A DNA stretch of 64,000 nt from Rotaria sordida (taxonomy: Eukaryota > Rotifera > Eurotatoria > Philodinida > Philodinidae), in the NCBI GenBank assembly GCA_905250125.1, contig CAJNOL010000125.1, positions 62,001 through 126,000 of the forward strand, written 5' to 3'. Shown one piece after another: positions 12,330 to 22,139 of this stretch. The stretch's first letter is position 1, and each line of letters opens with the position of its first letter. Both the position numbers and the translations under genes were made by a program. The notes beneath the pieces were generated by a model. It ran no database searches. It was not told the DNA's origin and saw only the letters and a program-made list of their open reading frames with translations.

Positions 12330-15300
12330 ATGGCTGGAACTAATAAAGAAAAGTAAGTGTTGTTTGTTTGTTTTTTTCATTTCTTGTATAAAATTATATT
12401 GTAGGGCTGATATTGGTCTTATTGGTTTGGCTGTTATGGGTCAAAATCTTATTTTAAATATGAATGATCATAATTTTACAGTAAATTATTTCTTTGTATT
12501 TATTTAATTGAATAAAAAATTATTTGATATTATATTAGGTTGCTTGTTTCAATCGAACTGTATCAAAAGTTGATCATTTTTTAAATAATGAAGCTAAAGG
12601 AACAAAAATTATTGGTGCCCATTCCATGGAAGAACTCGTTCAATTACTTAAAAAACCTCGTCGAGTTATGCTCTTAGTTCAAGCTGGTCAAGCCGTTGAT
12701 GATTTTATTCAAAAATTAGTAAATGAAATTTATCTAGATTGTCTTTTTATCCTAATTTTCTATTTAATAGACTTCATTACTTGAAAAAGGTGATATTATT
12801 ATTGATGGTGGAAACTCACTATATAAAGATTCAATAGTATGAAAAGACAAAATAATATTTATTTGTTAGAAATTCAATTACTACTTTTTTTTTTTAAGCG
12901 ACGAGCTGAAGAACTGGAAAGCAAAGGTTTTCTTTACATTGGTACTGGTGTTTCAGGTGGTGAAGATGGAGCTCGTTATGGTCCATCATTAATGCCTGGC
13001 GGCAGTGAAAAAGCATGGTAAGAGAATTACAAATAATAATATGTAATGAAAATATTTGAAAAAAATGCTGAAATTTATTTTTTCAGTCACAGAATATATG
13101 CGATAAACTTAAAAAAAATAAGAGAAATTCATTTTTTATAAAAAGTTAGTAGTGTACGAATTAATGCTTTCAGATTAGTTTACAAAAAGTTTTTCAATAC
13201 ATTAGAAAAAATTATTTTTTTTTTCTTATAAAGCCTTTTATATGATTCTGGCTGTAGCAGTCCTAAAAGGACGTTATATTAGTTACATAGTTGGGCAAGA
13301 GAGAGAGAGAGCGACAAAAAAAAACGAGAATAAATAAGCAAGGAAGAAAAGAAAGAACGAGCAAAAATTGCTTAGAAGCCTTCAGCAAACTTTGTAAAGC
13401 ATCTAAAGTGTTTTACATCGAGCATTAAAATTGAATCGATCATGCCGCGAGGAATGATATCCACGTTGTGGCTAAACTAAGCATATTGACGTGTGGAACA
13501 AAACCTTTTGATCTGTGCAGACAACGAAATCGTATTCTACTTTCCTGTCACAAACACCAGTGGATGCTCACACATAGTCGAGTGCCCACTTATCATAGAC
13601 ATAAGCGAAAAAGAAATCCTCCCAGGAAAGACAGCAATATACACGTTTTAGCGAAGTGTAGTAAAAGTGTTTAAGGCTCAACTATTGACAATTAGTGAAC
13701 AGAGGATAAAGGGTTAGTAATCAAGTGCAAAAAGGAAGCATCAATGCAGAGAATAGACCATATCGAAGTGCCAATGAGGAAGCTCTGTCATATCTAATCG
13801 AGTTTACTAATGCTGGCTGCTGATGAATTCTCAAACAGGTTCGACTGATGATATTACCTTAGCCTAGTTTTGATAGTTTTTGAATGCAAAAATCTATTCA
13901 ACTATATGGTTCCCGCATTGAAGAGTTGGCAGCATCAGATTTGGATAGTTGATGGCAAAAACAGATGACCTTGCTTGAATTTTAGTATAGTTACTCGACT
14001 AAACTACGAATACAGAATCAAATTCAAAACAATCGAAGAATTCATGAAATCTTCACTCTAAGTCAATACATTGACCAGTGAAACGTATTTCCATTTGCTC
14101 TGCTATGACAGCGACTAAATCGTCAACAAAGAAAAAAAGGCATACCCATGAGCAGAAAGTGGCCCATATCATTGTAGTAAGTGATGAAGAAAGTAAGGGT
14201 AACAATCAAACTTTGCAGACTATCATGATGAATAAAGAACCACCTCGATCGTTTACCTTATATCTCAATCACTTCGAATCTATCGTGCAGCCACACACTA
14301 CGAAGTACCCATTCGAATTAGCTTTTCTAAGCATCCTTCAAACCATAGATGATCAGATTTCCTCGACAAGGAGAGGAACTCGTGACTGCAGCCTATGGCC
14401 GGCACGAAAATCGGATTGATTGTTAGGCAGGATGCCTCTATCTTCCAGAACTTGAAGGAATCAGTCAAGAAAAAGCTTTTTTTGTACCTTGAGAAGTGAA
14501 TCATAAAGAGAAATTAATCTTGTTTGATCAGGCGTCTCTATACTGCGTCTTTTTTTTACTAGAAGTACCATAAGAACGTCCTTGAACTTGTTTGGCAGAA
14601 AACTAGTAGTAAATGAGTGATTTTATAAATGGTTGAAGTAGATGCCGGTAGTTTCGAGGCATCTGCACGAGTAGAAATGGAGAGAGTCCGTAAAAGTTTC
14701 ACAATCGTTTTTTCTTCCTCATCGCTAAGACTTTCAACACTTCAAGGTAGGTGACCATAAGGATCGAATTATTAGTATTATCTCAAACAAGAGAAAGTGC
14801 ATCAATATACAGATGCGAGCGAACAACCAGAGAGGCTTTAAATAGTTGTTCATAGTGATTAGTCATCTTCTGAGGATCTTTCACTATCACCTCATGCGAG
14901 AAAAAAATCTTTTGACTCGTACTATTCCATGTGTTCGCTGTAAAGTTTAAATAATATAAAATTTCGAAAATTACATATTCAGAAAAAACATAAATTGCGA
15001 AGATGAAGAAAATAAAAGTCAAACATTTGCATTATATATTAAATTTTCCTAAAGATAATTATTATCTATAACTTAATTATAGGGAACATGTAAAACCAAT
15101 ATTTCAAACAATAGCTGCTAAAGCCGATGGTCAACCATGTTGTGATTGGGTAGATTAATTTTAATTATTTTCATATTATTAATAATTTTATTTTTCAAAA
15201 ATAAAAGGTTGGTCCATCAGGTTCAGGTCATTTTGTTAAAATGGTTCATAATGGTATTGAATATGGTGATATGCAACTTATTTGTGAAATTTACCATATT

Positions 15301-16675
15301 ATGAGAGATGTTTTGAAAATGTCTAATGATGAAATTGCTGGAGTAAAATATTCTTTTTTTTTTTTACTTATTTTATTGTTTTATAAAAATTTTCTTTTAC
15401 TTTAGACATTCGAAGAATGGAATAAAGGAACATTAGATTCATTTTTAATTCAAATAACAGCTGAAATTTTACGATATAAAGAGAATGGTAAACATGTTTT
15501 AGATTTAATTCGAGATTCAGCTGGACAGGTTATTTCATTCTTTGAATTATTACCTTTTTTTTTTTTTTATAATAAAATTTATTATTTAGAAAGGAACTGG
15601 CAAATGGACAGGTATTGCTGCACTTGAATATGGTGTACCTGTAACATTGATAGGTAAGATAATCTATTTATTTAAAGAAGAAAATTAAAAAAGAATATTT
15701 TACTTTTTTTTTTGTAAAAGGTGAATCAGTTTTTGCTCGATGTTTATCATCATTACTTGATGAACGTCAACGTGCATCATCACAATTAAAAGGACCTAGA
15801 GTACAAGATTTTGATGGTGATAGAAAAGAATTTATTGAGTATCTTGGTCAAGCATTATATGCATCAAAAATAATATCATATGCTCAAGGTTTTATGCTTA
15901 TGCGTGAAGCAGCTAAACAACATTCATGGAAATTAAATTATGGTTCAATTGCACTTATGTGGCGTGGTGGTTGCATTATTCGAAGGTATATTGTTTTGTT
16001 TTGTTTTTTCTCTTCAATCATATATTTTATTTTTATTAAAGTGTATTTTTGGGAAATATAAAAGCAGCATATGACAAAAATGAATCATTAGAAAATTTAC
16101 TTCTGGATAATTTTTTTATGGATGCTATTAATAAATGTCAACATGGTTGGCGAAAAGTTATTGCAACAGCAAGTGTTTATGGTGTACCAATACCTTGTCT
16201 TAGCACTGGTAAAATTCTTTTTGTTCTTTGATGATTTATATATTTGATTTAAATTTATTTTAAGCATTGGCTTTTTATGATGGTTATCGTTCAAAACGTT
16301 TACCAGCCAATCTTGTACAAGTTAGTTGAACTTTTTTGTTTTTCTAGATTTAGGTTTTTTTTTGAATTTTGAGACAAAAAAGAAAAAGGAAAAGAAATTC
16401 GAAGGAAGAATAAAAAAAAAAAGCATCACATGAATCATTTTTTTAGGAAACAAAAAAACAGTATGATAATGTACAAGCAAAATTATAAAAAAAAAATTGA
16501 TTGACGTAGATTAATAATGGATTTGAATGTGATTTTATTTTTGAATTATTTCTAGGCTCAACGTGATTATTTTGGTGCACATACATATGAATTACTTGAA
16601 AAACCTGGTGACTGGGTTCATACAAATTGGACGGGTCACGGTGGAAATGTTACAGCATCAACATATCAACATTAG
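12330..16675 (+). CDS. PGD: 6-phosphogluconate dehydrogenase, decarboxylating, 13 exons
   Basis: Oxidises 6-phosphogluconate to ribulose 5-phosphate and CO2 with NADP+ in the cytosolic pentose phosphate pathway. Exons: 12330-12352, 12405-12480, 12539-12718, 12771-12836, 12899-13017, 15083-15149, 15208-15342, 15406-15528, 15590-15653, 15721-15985, 16042-16208, 16265-16320, 16556-16675; sum 1461 nt = 486 aa, the usual family length. The Rossmann motif GLAVMGQNL is near residue 13, followed by [11 protein letters not shown]. The substrate signature [33 protein letters not shown], the catalytic-region [20 protein letters not shown], and the C-terminal [17 protein letters not shown] tail (here [14 protein letters not shown]) ending TNWTGHGG are all present. 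Intron 5 is 2065 nt because of an insertion. A candidate AATAAA lies at 16858-16863. Confidence 0.97.
13018..15082. other. 2-kb insertion-bearing intron of PGD
   Basis: The other PGD introns are 52-68 nt except intron 12 (235 nt); this one is 2065 nt. From about 13230 to 14950 base composition is visibly less AT-rich than the flanks. Several broken frames on the + strand have ordinary protein composition (13489-13644 and 14078-14419), but stops and frame changes interrupt them and I cannot name a family. A (GA)n run lies near 13301-13312. The best reading is a decayed transposable element or other inserted sequence without preserved ends. Confidence 0.5.
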
Positions 16676-18430
16676 TTTTCTTTTTTCTTTTTCTTTCATT
16701 TTTAATTTTCTTCAAATTAGTTTTAGTCAAAAAGGTTATTGTGCTTTTTCTTTTGTTTTAGTATCGATTTTTCTTTTTATTTATGTTATCCTGCTTTTCA
16801 TGTAACCACGAAAAAAAAAAAAGAAGATGTCCGTAGTTATGATTATTCTATGCATACAATAAAACTTAACAATGATTATGAATCAAAAAAGAAAAATAGG
16901 TTTTTTTTTAAAATGTATTGGATTAATTCATTCAAGATAGATTTACTGTTTGATTGTAACTTATCAAACAATTTGTTCATTTGATTTTTATTAGTTCGCA
17001 AGGAGTTTAGTTACTATTTTAATATTTAAATAAAATAAAGATGTTTAAATCATCATAAAAAACATGAGCAAATCAATTATGAATTGATTCAGAATCACCA
17101 TGTATATATACGTGACCTATCTCTAAAGGATTCATATAATATGACTTCAACATATTGAAGAGTTAGTTAATATCGAAATTATATGAAAGAGATTTATGTG
17201 AAGATTGTATTGAACAAAAATTTGAATAAAATCCTATGGGTTTTTTTATTCTTATATATTTCAACATGAATGTTTCTTTAGTAATGTTTACCATACATGA
17301 TCAGAATACCTAATAATCAAAATTATAGTCTAATATATTCAAGGGTTGCAACGGCATATATCTTAAAATCAGAAATTATAATTATTTTATTTTATCCTGC
17401 GTTTCACTCCATTCATGAAACTATCATATTATAGATATTTACTTTTTTTTAAATGTTCCTCTTCAATTAGAGATTTTCAAATGCTAAAAATCCTAGTTTA
17501 TTGTTTAAAATGAGGGTACGATAAATTTTAATTTCCAGGAAACTGAAATTTTTCCATATCATTATATGATAGATAATAGAAGCTAAAGAATACTGCTACA
17601 AAAGTCTACGTTAAATATTGATAATACATAGTAGAAATTCATTTTTGCACATACAATTCTAGGAATATAATTACACGTGTGGGATTCATATAGATCAGGA
17701 AATTTATTTCAATATTTGAATGTGTCTAGAAATGATATCTTTAAATCTGGCCCAGCTCCAGTCGAAACTGCACACATCACTTCTACATTCTTTTTATATT
17801 AAAATCAATTTTTTGTGCTTATTTCTCAAGAACATAGAATCAAATTTCGATGAAGTTTTTCTTATAGTCATTTCATTTGAATTTTTTAGAAATAAGAATA
17901 TACTATTTCATGAAAGAACATATTATAATCATGCAGATATAGTGTTATAGGAATGGATCATGAAATATTAAAAAAAGAATCAGAATTTTCAGTCAAAAAC
18001 AGGAAAGTAGTACCGCTGGAAGACCTGTACATTAAAGCAGTGATTATTATAAACTTGTATCCTATATTTTAATATCATGTTAAGAATATGAATATCTGAT
18101 GAAAATTTTTCGTAGCAAATCTTTTTATTCGAAATAATTCAAGAGTTTTAAAATGAAATTTATTCTTGTAGAATGACAATAAAAGATATTTTCTTTTGAC
18201 GTGCGTACAATATCCAACAATCATTCAACTCTTTTATTGTAATATATGAATAAGCACATAGAAAAGTATGTTTTCAAGTATAAAGATGGAATTTCCAAGA
18301 AGAGCATCATTATAATCAAAGAAAGCATTTGTATTTTATGAGCATTTTTTTAATTGAATCTTCGTCTAGACAAACATTTTCATTGGGATAAATTATTCCT
18401 TTCTTGAATTACGGCTGCATCTGAGTCAAT
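16676..18430. other. Intergenic region downstream of PGD
   Basis: It starts with the PGD 3' UTR. Otherwise I see only AT-rich sequence with short random frames. No gene or repeat structure was recognised before the tandem repeat at 18431. Confidence 0.5.
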
Positions 18431-18510
18431 AAAACGATAAAAATTGCATATATAATGTCGAGTAAGTCGTAAAACGATAAAAATTGCATATAGAATGTCT
18501 AGTAAGTCAT
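18431..18510. repeat. 40-bp tandem duplication spanning a MITE end
   Basis: Copies 18431-18470 and 18471-18510 differ at only a few bases; each begins AAAACGATAAAAATTGCATA and ends AGTAAGTCRT. The second copy includes the left terminal repeat of the element at 18491-18852, so the element's end and its flank have been duplicated together. Confidence 0.85.
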
Positions 18511-18852
18511 AAAACAGCCACACTAAAACTTGAAATCTCTATTATAGCTCGATCAAACGGGCTCATTTTTTTACCAAGAATAGAGGCATATTCACACTCC
18601 AAATTCATATGGACAAGGTCAGTGAGAACCTTTGTTAAATACCACTATTGAATTCAACAAGAAAATTTTACTTGTTCACAGATAGGAAAAGAAAACAATA
18701 TGCTCATCATAGGTTCTCACTAATCTCGCCCATACGGATTTGGAGTGTGAACATGTCTCTATCTTTGGTAAGAAAATCAACTCGTTTGCTCGAGCCGTAA
18801 TGGAGATATTCAATTTTTAGTGTGTCTGTTTCATGACTTACTGGACACCCTA
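18491..18852. mobile_element. Hairpin MITE (~362 bp), mariner-like ends
   Basis: Left end TAGAATGTCTAGTAAGTCAT pairs with the right end, which reverses to TAGGGTGTCCAGTAAGTCAT. The arms stay complementary inward for about 125 bp (shared: ACACTAAAA, GCTCGA.CAAACG, TTCACACTCCAAAT, GTGAGAACC). TA at both edges fits a TA target site. There is no coding capacity. Confidence 0.85.
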
Positions 18853-18904
18853 AAAACTGAAAGCTCTATTTTGTAACGCACTCACTTTAGGTCAATAGTA
18901 CCAA

Positions 18905-19236
18905 ACTTGAAAGTTGAATTCAATATTTGAATTGTAGCTCAAGTATTCAATTATTGGACTCTTCAATTCAACTGTTTAACTTTTCTAATTTCGTGACATA
19001 CTCATTTAGATCGATACTCATGTGCGCGTTTCCGTGACACTCTCAGCCAGAGAGATGCCCTACGTATGTATGTTTCCATGATTGAGAAAGATTATCTGCT
19101 TGAGTCTTTCTGTGGCACTTTCATGGATAGAAAAGATCCGTGTCTTGAACGCACAAGTCAAATACTTGAATAGTTGAATATACGAAATTCAACCTTTCAA
19201 ATTTTAACTATTCAACTTTCAAGTTTGACACATATA
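18905..19236. mobile_element. Second short inverted-repeat element next to the first
   Basis: CAAACTTGAAAGTTGAATTC near 18912 pairs with the reverse of TTCAACTTTCAAGTTTGACA near 19213-19233. Additional matches lie just inside (ACTTGAATA / CAAGTATTCAA-type). It starts about 50 bp after the previous MITE, so this is a small cluster. Boundaries are approximate and no target duplication was identified. Confidence 0.65.
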
Positions 19237-19608
19237 TTATCACTATGGTTGACCGTTAGGTGCAGAAGTCGTTGAGTTTCGATTCCATTCAAGATAACAT
19301 ATGAAGTATTTATATTAAATGTCTTAGAAAAAAAAAGAAATCGACATGTCTATGTATAATATTTATATATTAAATAATGTAGAAAAGAAAAATATCCTAA
19401 GATTATTCATATATTTGATTCAAGTAACATGTATCAGAAACTAATCTCTATCGATTTAATATGTTTTTGTTATTTTTTGAAAAAGTTAAAAAAATAAGGA
19501 AATTTTTAATGCACATACATATATTTACAGATATGCAAAATCATTGTAATTTTTCAATTTTAGTTTGATTAAATAATTTTTATAATAAATTAAACCCCCC
19601 CCCCCCCC

Positions 19609-19708
19609 NNNNNNNNNNNNNNNNNNNNNNNNNNNNNNNNNNNNNNNNNNNNNNNNNNNNNNNNNNNNNNNNNNNNNNNNNNNNNNNNNNNNNNNNNNNN
19701 NNNNNNNN
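19609..19708. other. Assembly gap (100 N)
   Basis: One hundred N follow a homopolymer of C, which probably stopped the assembly. The true length is unknown. Confidence 0.99.
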
Positions 19709-20717
19709 TAATAGAAGACCCCTTTGGGAAAAAAACGTGTCCCACATAATAGAAGACCCCCCTATTTATTTAAGATTTTTTTTTTAAATTGAGGATTTTT
19801 ATTAATGTTTTACCCCGAAACGTGTCTATTTCTGGAGGTTTTCAACTGAAAATTTTCAAATTGGTGAGTTAAACTCTATATTTCAGCTTTGAAAATCGTG
19901 AAAATCCTTTCTTCAATTTTCAAAATCGCTTCGGTTCTCTCTGAGGACTTTTTTAATTACAAAAACTTGTCAGTGTAGTCACTGTGGAGCCAAAGTGTAG
20001 TACTTATTGGACTCAGACTGCTACAAATCTATATTATATTCTCAAAAATGGGTGAAAAAGTTTATTTTCAAAACATATCAAATAAATGGATAGATTACAA
20101 CCAATTCTATCGTTTGAGCTAAAGCATACGCTGTAAAACATTATTCCGACGAAACTATTTCATTTCGAATTCCTATCTCTCCTTCATTCCAGTTATCAGA
20201 TTTCCTGAATATATTTATAATATTAAGACAAGCGACGCAGAATGTTAAACTTCAAAAAAAAACATTGGTCATAATGATTAATTTCTAGCAGTTTCTGTTC
20301 GTACATTTCGAACATTTTTTTTTCTAATGTGTTTCTTTTCCTGTTGCTATTCGCAATGTGTTATTCTTCTGTTAATCGAAATTATCATTATTTCGTATTA
20401 TTCGATTCAAGCTTCAATTTAATGATTAAATAATCTTAGTATAGACATTGGTTCTATCTTCGCCATATTCTAACAATCTTATATGTATACTAATGGACTG
20501 AATAAGACACAAAATAAATATTTCTAAAAGTTAGAAAGTAGTTTGATCACGATCTTTTATAACTTATACTACCGTTATGAAAAATCACAAAAGATTATCT
20601 TTCAAATGGATCGTATAAACTTTTATCTGCGCAAAAAAAGGAGGCTAGCTTTTTGCGAATGCTCATAGAAATATTCGAACTATTGAAAAGCAATGATTGT
20701 AGAAGTTTTCACAGCCT

Positions 20718-21032
20718 TCCCAGGGAATAAAATAACGAAAAAAATGCCATACTTCATAATGAAAGGGATATAATCATGCATGTTTTGTATTTTCATCGTT
20801 TAAAATGAAATTTTCGCGAGTTACATTTCATGATTTTGATTTCTAATCGAAATCATTATAATGAAAATGCTTAGAAATCAAAATCATGAAATGAGAGTGG
20901 TAAAAATTTTGATTTTAATCAATGAAAATAAGAAATATGCATGATTATATCCTTTTCATCATGAAAAATGCCATTTTTTTAATTTTTTTTACATAAGAGC
21001 CACCATTTGTTTTCATTTTTTTATTCCACGGG
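20718..21032. repeat. Nested inverted repeat inside the poly-C element
   Basis: CCCAGGGAATAAAAT at 20718 pairs with the reverse of ATTCCACGGG near 21023-21032. AAAATGCCATACTTCATAATG and GGGATATAATCATGCATG near 20741-20780 pair with CATGATTATATCC and CATCATGAAAAATGCCA near 20940-20974. AATCAAAATCATGAAAT also occurs on both sides of the centre near 20860. Confidence 0.7.
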
Positions 21033-21474
21033 TATTAAATCTAAATGATTGCTACGACATGTAATGGGGAAGAGGGAACAAGCTGAAAAATCTTGACTCA
21101 AACCTATGATCACTGTTAGTTCCTTCGAAAATATATGTGAGTTTTACAAAACTTAAAAACATAATATTTAGAAGAGAAATTAGAAATTATAGATTATAAA
21201 ATAAGATAGCCGTTGATATTAATTACTTCCTATTGTTTGTTGCTGTGGGAAGATACACAGTGATGTTTTTCCCAGCATCTGGTTACTATAATAAAAATTG
21301 AGGAGCCGTAAGACTTGAACTTAAACTTGCATTTACTAAATTCTTCGAAAATAATTGTGAGTGTCGAAAAAATCGCAAAAATACGAGAGTCATAATAAAA
21401 GACCCCCCTAAAAAAATTTTCCGCTTAAACATAATACAAGACCCTGGGTCTTTTAATATGGGGGGGGGGGTTAT

Positions 21475-22139
21475 TAAATACTCTAAACAGAACAGATTCT
21501 TTTAATAAAATAACAAATTAAATAGTACAATGTTATCTATGCATATTATAGAAATGAAATATCTTCACTCGTTACATATTATATTATCAATTGCATATGA
21601 AAATAATGATAAACATTTTGAATACCAGATGAAGATATATTCTTTTTATATGTTAAAAAAAAAACATTCTTTTTTTTATATTATTCATAATTAAACTTTT
21701 TTGATATAACTATCAAAAGTATTTATCTTTATGCTAGAATTATTTCTTATTATTTAATTTCAAATATAATCTATTGTTTATTAAAAGATTCATTTTTTTG
21801 GTTCAATAGATCAAGAAAAATTTTTTCTTATTCATTCTTCCATATATACATTATAAGCAATTTTAGTAATGCTCCACAACAGGACATTAAAGGAAAAAAA
21901 AAACGAGAGAGAAAAAAAAAAAAAGAATCTGAGTCAAAAGAGTACTGTGTCTCTAGTGTCATTATCCGTATACATTAGTGCGGAAAAGTTGCCTCGATCT
22001 ACATCCTGCAACATTCTGTCGTTCTCTTCTTTTTTTTTTTCTTTTGAAGCACGTTGCTCTTATCTTTAATCCGGATCGTGCTTTTTAATGTTTCTCTACT
22101 GTGATACTCCAACATACTTATTTAGAAAAATTTTTCTTG
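21475..22139. promoter_or_regulatory. Upstream region of the fucosyltransferase gene
   Basis: AT-rich sequence that should contain the promoter and 5' UTR of the downstream GT10 gene. I see no specific motif I would name. Confidence 0.35.

Larger units (their letters stand above)
19595..21474. mobile_element. ~1.9-kb element bounded by poly-C / poly-G and repeated terminal motifs
   Basis: The left end is a run of 14 C (19595-19608) that enters an assembly gap, then TAATAGAAGACCCC at 19709 and again at about 19747. The right end holds the reverse complement: GTCATAATAAAAGACCCCCC near 21390, ACATAATACAAGACCC near 21429, and about 11 G at 21460-21470. Both ends therefore share the layout poly-C, AATARAAGACCC, spacer, second AATARAAGACCC. 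The interior has no intact frame, but it does contain a nested inverted repeat at 20718-21032. Confidence 0.75.

Noticed and set aside
12839..13021. Separate small gene starting at 12839
   Set aside because: It is PGD exon 5 with part of intron 4 read through.
19595..21474. Reading the C-rich terminal motif as a telomeric repeat
   Set aside because: The motif occurs only twice per end in mirror orientation and is not a tandem array.
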